From: Syntrophaceae bacterium UBA2188
GTDB taxonomy: Bacteria; Desulfobacterota; BSN033; UBA1163
Assembly (NCBI GenBank): GCA_002327985.1
Contig: DCVM01000148.1
Coordinates: forward strand, 1-31,568
Direction of reading: 5' to 3'
DNA: 31,568 nucleotides
Positions 16,815-24,320 of this stretch are shown piece after piece. How positions within the stretch are numbered: position 1 is the stretch's first letter; every line of letters begins with the position of its first letter. Below the pieces are notes generated by a model. The model made no database searches. It worked only from the letters and a program-made list of their open reading frames with translations, and had not been told where the DNA came from. The position numbers and the translations under genes were made by a program.

Positions 16815-16851
16815 TAGAAATGTCCTATTCTTACTAAAGTAGAAATGTCCT
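16815..16851. repeat. Direct repeat pair, possible insertion-sequence end
   Basis: TAGAAATGTCCT occurs at 16815-16826 and 16840-16851, 25 bp apart. Multiple internal repeats of this kind, close to this sequence, occur at the ends of some IS21-like elements as I remember them. No transposase of that type is present, so this would be a leftover end. No gene is seen in 16694-16919. Confidence 0.4.
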
Positions 16852-16919
16852 CTTTTTAGGGTTGAATCGGAGGCTAAATGAACTTTCAAAGAGGGTGAGT
16901 TCAGAGATCCCCTCAATGG

Positions 16920-17678
16920 TTATGATATGACCTGACGTTTTCTGAACCGAAGATATTGCTTTAGTTTAGGTTTACTTATTTTTGCCCGAAGTTTCATTCT
17001 AATGAATCTATTTGCAATCGTCCCCATCTCCAAGTGTTTCAGTGGGCGGGTCGCGACCTTGACCTTATTCTGCCGAATGGCTGCAAAAACGGATTCAAGG
17101 TTTTTCTCTGCATCAATCAATGAAAAAGTGGTTCCAAGTTGAGAGAGGAAGTGAGCATCGGAGTTTCCCACTAATGGGAATCCAAATGATTTGGATACTT
17201 CAACGGCCCTTTGGTTGAAGTTGATCATGGGGGAATAAAAGTGACAATATTCAAGTGCATCGAAGAGACCGAGGTTCTTCAAAAGGTATCCATTTAAAGA
17301 GTAGGTTCCAGGGAAATAGGGGTGTGGGGCGATGATCAAGGTTTCCGGACGCCGCAGTTTTGAAAGACTGAAAAAATCTGCACATTTTTGATAAGGGGGG
17401 GGATTCAAAACAAGGACATGACGCCTCTGAATTGTCATCTCTATGCCGGGGACGAGGAGGACCCCCCTTTCTTGGGCATAAGATAAAAGGTCTTGATTAA
17501 AAGTCATCCGGTGATGATTGGTAATGGAAATCACGTCAAACCCTTCAGCGGAAGCTTTTGAAATCAGTTCTTTGGCCGTGTATCGTATGCGATCCAAGGG
17601 ATCCTCAGCAGTGTGAAGATGGAGATCAGCCTTGAGGGGTCTCGCTTTTTTAGTTCTGAAGATAGATTCTTTTACCAT
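16920..17678 (-). CDS. PHP-domain metal-dependent phosphoesterase
   Basis: A 252-residue PHP-family protein, likely a phosphoesterase with a multinuclear metal site. The metal ligands are visible in order: KADLHLHT (H20, H22), NHH (H55-H56), PGIE (E80), H87, APHP (H119) and NSDAHF (D174, H176). No polymerase or other domain is attached. PHP proteins of this size include nucleotide and phosphotriester hydrolases, and the substrate is unknown here. The last 30 residues are basic. It is downstream of the chemosensory operon on the same strand but separated by about 215 bp, so membership in that operon is doubtful. The Shine-Dalgarno before the ATG is weak. Confidence 0.85.
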   Translation of the reverse strand: MVKESIFRTKKARPLKADLHLHTAEDPLDRIRYTAKELISKASAEGFDVISITNHHRMTFNQDLLSYAQERGVLLVPGIEMTIQRRHVLVLNPPPYQKCADFFSLSKLRRPETLIIAPHPYFPGTYSLNGYLLKNLGLFDALEYCHFYSPMINFNQRAVEVSKSFGFPLVGNSDAHFLSQLGTTFSLIDAEKNLESVFAAIRQNKVKVATRPLKHLEMGTIANRFIRMKLRAKISKPKLKQYLRFRKRQVIS

Positions 17679-17764
17679 TTTTTCATTCCATCAAACCTAT
17701 TTCATGGCATTCGTCTTTATAAGATTTAGAAGGTGCGATGTCAAATTTTGGAGGAAGATAAAGG

Positions 17765-17890
17765 TCAATCGGTTTCTGGGATCATGGTGGCAAACCTGAA
17801 TACGCTGCCGGAGTATGACTCGACATCCTGGAAAAACGGGGGGGCCCAATTAGCCTTGTCCATATGGAAGAATTCGGCGGAAGGGAATGT
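17765..17890 (-). pseudogene. Possible remnant of a histidine-kinase C-terminus
   Basis: Downstream of the receiver gene the minus strand has an open frame that ends with VESYSGSVFRFATMIPE and a TGA at 17767-17765. This resembles the last strands of a HATPase_c domain (a typical ending is VES-pGkGSvF-FtlP). No upstream ATPase motifs are readable in this frame. It may be a relic of a kinase whose other parts have been lost, or chance. The plus-strand ORF over the same bases shows no recognisable domain. Confidence 0.25.
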
Positions 17891-17892
17891 TA

Positions 17893-19044
17893 CTATTTTC
17901 CCTTCCTTTCTAAAAGCTCTTTCATTTTGGCGAGCAACACCTCTGCTTCGAATGGCTTAGACACAAAGGCATCGGCCCCTACCTCTTTACCTACTTTCTG
18001 GATTTCTTGCGGTGTCCTTCCAGAAGAAATGATGATCGGGATAGATTGAGATTTTGGATCCGCCTTCAGAAGTTGGCAAACCTTATATCCATTCATTTTA
18101 GGGAGCATGATGTCCAGGATAATCAGGCTCGGGTTTTCTTTATAGGCTTTCTCCAAACCTTCCTGACCATCGCCAGCGGTAATGACTTCGTAATTATTGG
18201 CTTCTAATCTCATCTTGAGCATGTTCGATATGACTGCCTGGTCTTCTACGATAAGAATTCTTTTTTTCTGCGGTAATCGATCTTTTCTGGCAATGGCATC
18301 CGCAGAAAAGTGTTTTCTGGCCGAGTAAACGATTTCATCCCAAGACTCCTGAGATAATTCTTCAACAGATTGGATCAGGCTATCCACGTTCTTTTTTCCA
18401 TTTGAAAGCAATTCTTTCTGTTGGGTGTTCAGCGCTCCGGGTATTTCATCCAGCACCAGCGATAAGCTCTCTTTGACGACTGTCAGTGGGGTGCGAATGA
18501 CATGGGATATCATTCCCATGAGTTCATAGGTCAAGATTTCTAACTCATGTCCCAGGGGTTCCTCCTTGACTCTTTTGAGTTCCTCTTGCTTGCCGGGAAG
18601 TTCCCTTTTTACACTTTTAAGTTCCTCCTCTTTTCTCAGAAGTTCCCCTTTCACACTTCTCACTTCTTCTTCTTTTCCAAGAAGTTGTTCTTTTAGGTTT
18701 TTCATTTCTTCTTCTTTTTTGGAGATCTCTTTTTTGGTACTCGTTACTTCCTCGTCTTTTCCCTGAAGCAATTTTTCTATATTTCTTATTTGCTCTTCTT
18801 TGGCAGAGAGGAGTGGGGATAATATTTTAATAAACCGAGAGGGACTAAGAAATTCCCCTATCAGATGATTGAGCTCGTCCGTGGATTTTAAGGCAGGCCT
18901 TAAGAGGGCGAAACAATTGTCACAATTGGATCCTACGATATTATCCAAAATAATGCTTGCCCCTTCACGAACAACCATGAGTTGGCTTCGTAAATCGTGT
19001 CTGACTGACGAAAGATAAGATTCTATTTTTTCCTGTTCGTTCAT
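17893..19044 (-). CDS. Coiled-coil, HisKA-like and receiver-domain signalling protein
   Basis: A 383-residue cytoplasmic protein in four parts. Residues 10-70 hold a degenerate H-box helix (SVRHDLRSQLMVVREG, H16). Residues 82-165 are six 14-residue coiled-coil repeats. Residues 172-245 form a HisKA-like segment with a second H-box (ISHVIRTPLTVVKES, H181). Residues 262-380 are a full receiver domain with E267/D268, phosphoacceptor D311, S340/S341 and K363. No HATPase_c domain follows either H-box, so it cannot autophosphorylate. It probably serves as a dimeric phospho-acceptor or output of the neighbouring CheA. It starts one base after the stop of cheR, so it is co-transcribed with the chemosensory genes. 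It carries no DNA-binding output domain. Confidence 0.85.
   Translation of the reverse strand: MNEQEKIESYLSSVRHDLRSQLMVVREGASIILDNIVGSNCDNCFALLRPALKSTDELNHLIGEFLSPSRFIKILSPLLSAKEEQIRNIEKLLQGKDEEVTSTKKEISKKEEEMKNLKEQLLGKEEEVRSVKGELLRKEEELKSVKRELPGKQEELKRVKEEPLGHELEILTYELMGMISHVIRTPLTVVKESLSLVLDEIPGALNTQQKELLSNGKKNVDSLIQSVEELSQESWDEIVYSARKHFSADAIARKDRLPQKKRILIVEDQAVISNMLKMRLEANNYEVITAGDGQEGLEKAYKENPSLIILDIMLPKMNGYKVCQLLKADPKSQSIPIIISSGRTPQEIQKVGKEVGADAFVSKPFEAEVLLAKMKELLERKGK
18550..18801 (-). repeat. Six tandem 42-bp units coding 14-residue coiled-coil repeats
   Basis: The six units read KEEQIRNIEKLLQG, KDEEVTSTKKEISK, KEEEMKNLKEQLLG, KEEEVRSVKGELLR, KEEELKSVKRELPG and KQEELKRVKEEPLG (residues 82-165). 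Each is two heptads. The fourth to sixth units are the most alike, pointing to recent unit duplication. Confidence 0.85.
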
Positions 19045-19045
19045 C

Positions 19046-20533
19046 TCATTCTCCTCTCTTGGAGATTTCCAAAAGATGATTCCGGCATGCCCTTAAAAGA
19101 AATTCTATTGTGAAATCTTCGCAAAACGTGACTTGCTCCTCTCTGGGTCTTTTTTCGGATAGCCGGATCACGTTCCTAAATTCCCTAGCTGCTTTGTCAA
19201 ATTTATTCTGGTATAAATAGATATTTCCGAGGTTATAATAAGCCAGGATCGAATCGGGCGTGACATAAATAACCCTTCTGAATAGTTTTTCCGCCTCTTT
19301 AAGATCACCGTTTTTATAGGATAAAACCCCTAAAAGATAATAGGCCTCAACGCTGAGATTATCCAACTCTATGACCTTTGCGAGGAGATTTGCCGCTTCC
19401 TTGTATCTTGCCTCATTCGCCAAGGAAATAGCGTGAGTCAGATCGGTCAGGATAGGGTTTTGATCTGGAGTGTTTTGCTGAGGGGGGAGGGAGAGGGAAA
19501 GCGGACGAAACGTTTTCCCGGTTTCTCTGGAAGGCGCGAGTTTCTCTTGCAAAGGGGGTTCCACATTCTTGTGAAAAAAGCTTTTTCCCCTCCCGGTCTC
19601 TTTAAAGGAGGTTAAGCCCTCAAGGTTCACCTCCGGTATCGCCATAAACGGTTTGGTCTCCTCTTCATGAGTCCACCGTAACCTTTTCTGATAGATGAAA
19701 GTCTGGGGAAACTCCACTCTCTCAAACTTGTTCGTGACTTGCCACAGAGTCTCTGTATGTCCAAGAAAAAGATACCCTTCGTCGACCAGACAATTATAAA
19801 AATTCTCAATCACGCGCTGGGTGGTCTGACCATTAAAATAGATGGTTACGTTCCTACAGAAGATTAAATCTACTTGTTGCATCCTTTCGTCGATACAGGG
19901 ATCTTTTACTAAATTATGATACTCAAACTGAACCAACTCTTTTACCTCAGCATGAAGAAGATAGGTTGAGCCGTAAATCTTGAAATATTTATCCAGGTAT
20001 TCCTTCGGCAAGTGCCCGATATCCTTTTCGCCATATTGAGCCTCTTTCGCGCAAGCGAGTCCGTTTCGATTAATATCGGTGCCTAAAATAGAGATACGCC
20101 ACTCTTTATATGAGGGTAATACCTCCATCATCGCCATCGCAATGGAGTAGGGTTCATCTCCCCTTGAGCACCCTGCCGACCAGATTCGTAGACGCTTATC
20201 TCCAGAATGGCTTTTCCTCTGGATGATTTCAGGTAAAACCAATCTCATGAGTACGTTAAATTGAGCTTTGTTTCTGAAAAAATAGGTTTCACCGATTGTA
20301 ATCAGATCGAGAAGTTCCCGAATCTCCAAGCGTCCCGAAGGATGAAATTTTAGAAGGTTGTAATATTCCTGGTAGGAGTCGTAACCTCGCTGTTGTAAAC
20401 GCTGCCAAAGAGCGAAATGCAACGACTGGCTCCTGTCTTCTTCAAATTGGAGACCACAGGTTTCGATGAGCAGGTCTTGAAAGAGACCGAAATCGCCTGA
20501 TGACAAAGGTAAGATATCTTTCATCATTGCCAT
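19046..20533 (-). CDS. cheR: CheR chemoreceptor methyltransferase with C-terminal TPRs
   Basis: A 495-residue protein with a CheR methyltransferase (about 10-285) that should methylate receptor glutamates using S-adenosylmethionine. Motifs are ITIGETYFFRN (about 79-89) and IWSAGCSRGDEPYSIAM (117-133), where the usual GE of the SAM loop is GD. A linker of about 70 residues follows. Tetratricopeptide repeats then occupy about 365-470 (for example EAYYLLGVLSYKNGDLKEAEKLFRRVI and LAYYNLGNIYLYQNKFDKAAREF). CheR-TPR fusions such as Myxococcus FrzF belong to alternative chemosensory systems, where the TPRs limit or direct methylation. Its start overlaps the end of the upstream cheW by 10 bp. Confidence 0.92.
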   Translation of the reverse strand: MAMMKDILPLSSGDFGLFQDLLIETCGLQFEEDRSQSLHFALWQRLQQRGYDSYQEYYNLLKFHPSGRLEIRELLDLITIGETYFFRNKAQFNVLMRLVLPEIIQRKSHSGDKRLRIWSAGCSRGDEPYSIAMAMMEVLPSYKEWRISILGTDINRNGLACAKEAQYGEKDIGHLPKEYLDKYFKIYGSTYLLHAEVKELVQFEYHNLVKDPCIDERMQQVDLIFCRNVTIYFNGQTTQRVIENFYNCLVDEGYLFLGHTETLWQVTNKFERVEFPQTFIYQKRLRWTHEEETKPFMAIPEVNLEGLTSFKETGRGKSFFHKNVEPPLQEKLAPSRETGKTFRPLSLSLPPQQNTPDQNPILTDLTHAISLANEARYKEAANLLAKVIELDNLSVEAYYLLGVLSYKNGDLKEAEKLFRRVIYVTPDSILAYYNLGNIYLYQNKFDKAAREFRNVIRLSEKRPREEQVTFCEDFTIEFLLRACRNHLLEISKRGE

Positions 20534-21003
20534 GCCGACAGTTCAGTGACTTCTTTTTTTGTTACGATTTGTTCCAAATCTAAGATGGGGATGATTCTTC
20601 GGCCCACTCTTGCCAGGCCCGATATCACCTCTGCTTCCATTTGCATGGACACCAGTTCTGGTATCGGCTTCACCTCTTCTTGGGAGATAGCAATAATCTG
20701 ACTTAAGCTGTTGACCATTAGCCCGACTGTGAAGCGATGGACTCTACAGATGATGATTCTTTTGTTGCCATCCTCTTCTTCCGAATGGAGATGGAGTCTC
20801 TTTCCCAAATCCATTAACGCTACGATCTGTCCTCTTAGATGGATAACTCCCTCAATAAAGTCTGGCGTTTGGGGGAGATGGTAAATTTCTTGCGGTTTTA
20901 ACACCTCACGCACATAAGAGATATCACACCCCAATTCCACCCTAGCCACCCTAAAGACCAAAATCTGACTTTCCTCTTTTTTTTTAAGACTTTCGTTTTG
21001 CAT
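20524..21003 (-). CDS. cheW: CheW coupling protein (second copy)
   Basis: A 159-residue CheW-domain protein linking receptors to CheA. The fold is recognised from QILVFRVARVELGCDISYVREVLKP, the core IEGVIHLRGQIVALMDLGKRL, and the closing ARVGRRIIPILDLEQIV. Ten residues at the N-terminus and a short tail are the only additions. It is placed between cheB and cheR, and its last codons overlap cheR. Another CheW is encoded upstream of the receptor gene; the two sequences differ widely, so they probably have different partners, as in Frz systems with FrzA and FrzB. Confidence 0.92.
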   Translation of the reverse strand: MQNESLKKKEESQILVFRVARVELGCDISYVREVLKPQEIYHLPQTPDFIEGVIHLRGQIVALMDLGKRLHLHSEEEDGNKRIIICRVHRFTVGLMVNSLSQIIAISQEEVKPIPELVSMQMEAEVISGLARVGRRIIPILDLEQIVTKKEVTELSAWQ

Positions 21004-21040
21004 CGTTCAATCAAAAATCGGTCCACTTGACGAAAAGGGT

Positions 21041-22093
21041 CTAACTCACCATGAAAACGATCTCTTCTGCGATTCTTTCCAAGGAGAGCACTTGATCAAT
21101 CACATTCATTTCGATAGCCACATTGGGCATACCAAAAACGACACAACTCTTTTCATTTTGGGCAATGGTTTTCCCCTGCGATTGTTTGATGGCCTTCATT
21201 CCCAAGGCTCCATCTCTCCCCATCCCGGTCAGGATGGCACCTACACTTCCTTTTCCATAGATCTTGGCAACAGATTCCAACAATACATCCCCCGAAGGTT
21301 TGTGGCCTCCATGGAGCGGTTCATTCGAAAGGCTAATCTTCCCACCTTCCTTAACCTGCATGTGAAAATTGTCCGGAGCAATGTACGCCACACCTGGTCG
21401 TATTTCTTCTAAGTCTTCTCCAATCTTCACCCTGATTTTACATTCTTTATTTAGCCAATCCACCAGGCCTGTAAGAAAACCATTGGTGATGTGCTGAACA
21501 ATTACGATCCCACAAGGAAAATCCTCAGGAAGTCTTTGGAGTATCTTAAGAAGGGCCTGGGGGCCCCCGGTGGAGGCCACCATGGCTACGATCTTATTTG
21601 AAACCTTTTTCAGGGGAGACGTCAGATCAATGATGGGCCTTTCATTTCTCCATTTCCCGATAGACTGATCCGTGACTTTCACTCCCGTCAGAAATTTTAT
21701 CTTAGCGATCAGAGCCTCCCCAGACTTTTTATTTCCAACAAGCTCCAGCTCACTTTTATCGATTACGTCCAAAGCACCGTGAGAGATGGCTTTGAATACC
21801 TTCTCCATGCCGAGCCGAAAGACAGAGGAGGATACAATCAGGATGGGGGTAGGGTGATAGGCCATGATCTGTTTCGTTGCCTCAAATCCATCCATGACAG
21901 GCATATCCATATCCATGGTGATGATATCTGGTTTGAGGCGAGGCACCAGTTCGACGGCCTCTTTTCCATTATTCGCAACGGCAACCACGAGGATGTGTGG
22001 GTCTGAGTTCATCATATTGGTCAGGATCTTGCACATCAGCGGAGAATCTTCAACCACCAGCACCCTGACCATACCCTTGATTTCTGGTTCCAT
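21041..22093 (-). CDS. cheB: CheB receptor methylesterase/deamidase
   Basis: A 350-residue CheB with an N-terminal receiver (about 9-125; phosphoacceptor D61 in TMDMDMPVMDG) and a C-terminal methylesterase. The catalytic triad is visible: S174 in ASTGGPQA, H201 in VQHI, and D294 in GMGRDGA. It removes methyl groups from receptor glutamates when phosphorylated by CheA. The length is normal and no key residue is missing. It begins 1 bp downstream of the cheA stop, so translation is coupled. A cytoplasmic receptor and a CheR in the same operon complete the adaptation module. Confidence 0.95.
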   Translation of the reverse strand: MEPEIKGMVRVLVVEDSPLMCKILTNMMNSDPHILVVAVANNGKEAVELVPRLKPDIITMDMDMPVMDGFEATKQIMAYHPTPILIVSSSVFRLGMEKVFKAISHGALDVIDKSELELVGNKKSGEALIAKIKFLTGVKVTDQSIGKWRNERPIIDLTSPLKKVSNKIVAMVASTGGPQALLKILQRLPEDFPCGIVIVQHITNGFLTGLVDWLNKECKIRVKIGEDLEEIRPGVAYIAPDNFHMQVKEGGKISLSNEPLHGGHKPSGDVLLESVAKIYGKGSVGAILTGMGRDGALGMKAIKQSQGKTIAQNEKSCVVFGMPNVAIEMNVIDQVLSLERIAEEIVFMVS

Positions 22094-22094
22094 A

Positions 22095-24320
22095 TTACCC
22101 TACTAACCGTTCAATGGTATCCAACAGATTTGTCTGTTCAAAAGCGCTTTTTACAATATAAGCGGCTGCACCCACCTCCATGCCGTGTCTTTTATCCTCT
22201 TCCTTCTGTAAGGCGGTGAGCATCACAAAAGGAATATCCTTGAATCCTTCGTTTTTCTTCAGGGTTCTGCAAAGTTCAAATCCATCCATCCTGGGCATCT
22301 CAAGATCACTGACAATGAGGTCGTATTGATGGGCTGTCAGCCTATCCAGTGCGTCTAAGCCGTCCACGGCTGTATCAACGAGGTATCCGTGGCTCTCCAA
22401 GATACTCTTCTCAAGCTCTCTGGTCGAAAAGGCATCCTCCACCACTAATATCCTTTTCTCTTTACGTTTCACTTTGGGAGCGTGCCTCTTTTCTGCCACC
22501 GGCTGAAGACCAAGAGCACTATGAGCCATCAAATCTTCGATATCCAGGACCACCGCCACCTCACCGGTTGCCAAAATGATAGCCCCACTGACATTCTTCA
22601 CCTTACCAAGATGCTTTCCTAAACTTTTTATAAATACTTCTTCATCTCCGACAATCTCATCCACAATGAAACCGATTCGCCTATTGAGGGAGGCCACCAT
22701 GACCACCAACATGGTTTGGTTCACCTTTTTCTCTTCCTCTCTTGCGGGCGGAAGTCCAAGCACTGTATCCAATCTAACTAAAGGGAGGATCTGTTCCCGC
22801 AAGGGGAAGGCCATTCTCCCTTCAATCGTGGAGACATCCTCCCTATTTACTTTTACACTCTCTGTAATCGAGTGCATCGGAAGGGCAAAGAGTGTGCCCT
22901 GAACCTTTACCAGCAGCACCTGGATAATGGCAATGGTTAATGGTAAGACCAAAGTAAATTTCGTCTCTCTATTTTTCTGAGTTTCTAACATGACTCGGCC
23001 TTTCAGCTTGGTGATATCCCGCATGACAATATTAAGTCCTATTCCCCTTCCAGACACATCCGTTACAATCGGACTCGTGGAATAACCATCCATGAATACA
23101 ATATTCAACACCTCTCTCTCTGTCATCCCTTTCAAGTCATCACTGGATACAAGCCTTTTCTTTAAGGCCGTCTGTTTGATCTGGTCCACATCTATCCCTC
23201 TGCCATCATCCTCTACCTTGATCACCACATTATCCCCTTCATGAAAGGCAGAAACCTTGATGGTTCCATCTCTTGGTTTCCCCAGGGACAACCTTATTTC
23301 TGGCTCTTCAATTCCATGGTCAATGCAGTTACGCAAGATGTGGATGAGTGACGTCTTCATTCCCTCCAAGACCTTTTTATCCAGTTCGGTTTCTGCCCCG
23401 GATATCACCAAGTTGATCTTTTTCCCTTGATGAGAGGCAATATCCCTGACCATGCGGGGAAACCCCTCAAAGATCGTGGACAGAGGTAACATCTTTATCT
23501 CTTTGATCTTCATCTGTAATTCATCGATGACGGGGTCAAGGTGAAATGCTTCGGCAGACACGTGATCATATAATTTTAGGATATGTTCTCTCAGTTTCTC
23601 CATTTGGGCATCACATTGACCGAGCCACTTCATCACTTCTCCCTTTTGAGGAGATCGCTCTTTTTTTATCGCTTCGCTTAAACCAGAAATACTTTTCTGA
23701 ACCTCCTTGCTAAGTTTCGAAAGCCTTTTTGCCTGGGCAATTTTGGCAGAAGATTTCATCTTGTTGATGACTATCTCTCCAACCAAATAGAGCACCTTGT
23801 CCACCCTGCTCAACGGGACACGGATGTATTCGTCCTGTTGAACCGAAGGCGAAGGATCGCCCCCTTGGGTCATTGCATAGGCACATTCTCCCTGTGCCTT
23901 TCCTCCTTGGTGTTCCCTCAGTGTCTCCATGTCTTGCTTTCCAGCCATGCACGCTTCGAAATCCATGCAGAGACCTGACACATCGGTATCGACCTCCTTT
24001 CCTTGTACAATCTTTTCCAAGATGATCCGGATGGCATCGATACCTTTAAATATTGTCTCAGCCATCAAGGAACTAAAGGTCACCCTTTTGTGGGTGATGG
24101 CCTCAAAGACATCCTCGATCCGGTGTGCGATATCCTGGATTTCATGAAATCCAAATACCCGGGCCGCCCCTTTCAGGGTATGGACTTCTCGATTGAGCCT
24201 GCTGATCAACTCGGTGTCGTCCGGTTGCTTCTCTAACTCTACGAGTCCATTATCCAGTTTGATGAGGTGCTCTTCGGTCTCTGCCTTGAAAATCGCAATA
24301 AGATCTTTCATCTCGGACAT
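22095..24320 (-). CDS. cheA: CheA histidine kinase fused to a C-terminal receiver
   Basis: A 741-residue hybrid kinase. It has an Hpt domain (about 1-115, phospho-histidine H47 in REVHTLKGAARVFG), a dimerisation region, and a HATPase_c domain with LRNCIDHGIE, EDDGRGID and DVSGRGIGLNIV. A CheW-like regulatory domain (about 465-600) and a receiver (about 622-741, phosphoacceptor D672, lysine K724) follow. A recognisable P2 domain for CheY/CheB docking is absent; only a short low-complexity linker lies between Hpt and the dimerisation helices. The CheA-receiver fusion is the design of Myxococcus FrzE. The gene starts 71 bp inside the end of the receptor gene. The receiver may be a phosphate sink, or compete with the stand-alone receivers of the operon. 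Confidence 0.95.
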   Translation of the reverse strand: MSEMKDLIAIFKAETEEHLIKLDNGLVELEKQPDDTELISRLNREVHTLKGAARVFGFHEIQDIAHRIEDVFEAITHKRVTFSSLMAETIFKGIDAIRIILEKIVQGKEVDTDVSGLCMDFEACMAGKQDMETLREHQGGKAQGECAYAMTQGGDPSPSVQQDEYIRVPLSRVDKVLYLVGEIVINKMKSSAKIAQAKRLSKLSKEVQKSISGLSEAIKKERSPQKGEVMKWLGQCDAQMEKLREHILKLYDHVSAEAFHLDPVIDELQMKIKEIKMLPLSTIFEGFPRMVRDIASHQGKKINLVISGAETELDKKVLEGMKTSLIHILRNCIDHGIEEPEIRLSLGKPRDGTIKVSAFHEGDNVVIKVEDDGRGIDVDQIKQTALKKRLVSSDDLKGMTEREVLNIVFMDGYSTSPIVTDVSGRGIGLNIVMRDITKLKGRVMLETQKNRETKFTLVLPLTIAIIQVLLVKVQGTLFALPMHSITESVKVNREDVSTIEGRMAFPLREQILPLVRLDTVLGLPPAREEEKKVNQTMLVVMVASLNRRIGFIVDEIVGDEEVFIKSLGKHLGKVKNVSGAIILATGEVAVVLDIEDLMAHSALGLQPVAEKRHAPKVKRKEKRILVVEDAFSTRELEKSILESHGYLVDTAVDGLDALDRLTAHQYDLIVSDLEMPRMDGFELCRTLKKNEGFKDIPFVMLTALQKEEDKRHGMEVGAAAYIVKSAFEQTNLLDTIERLVG

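Noticed and set aside
17733..17960. A 75-codon plus-strand open frame between the PHP and receiver genes
   Set aside because: It runs into the receiver gene on the opposite strand, and its sequence has no recognisable feature.
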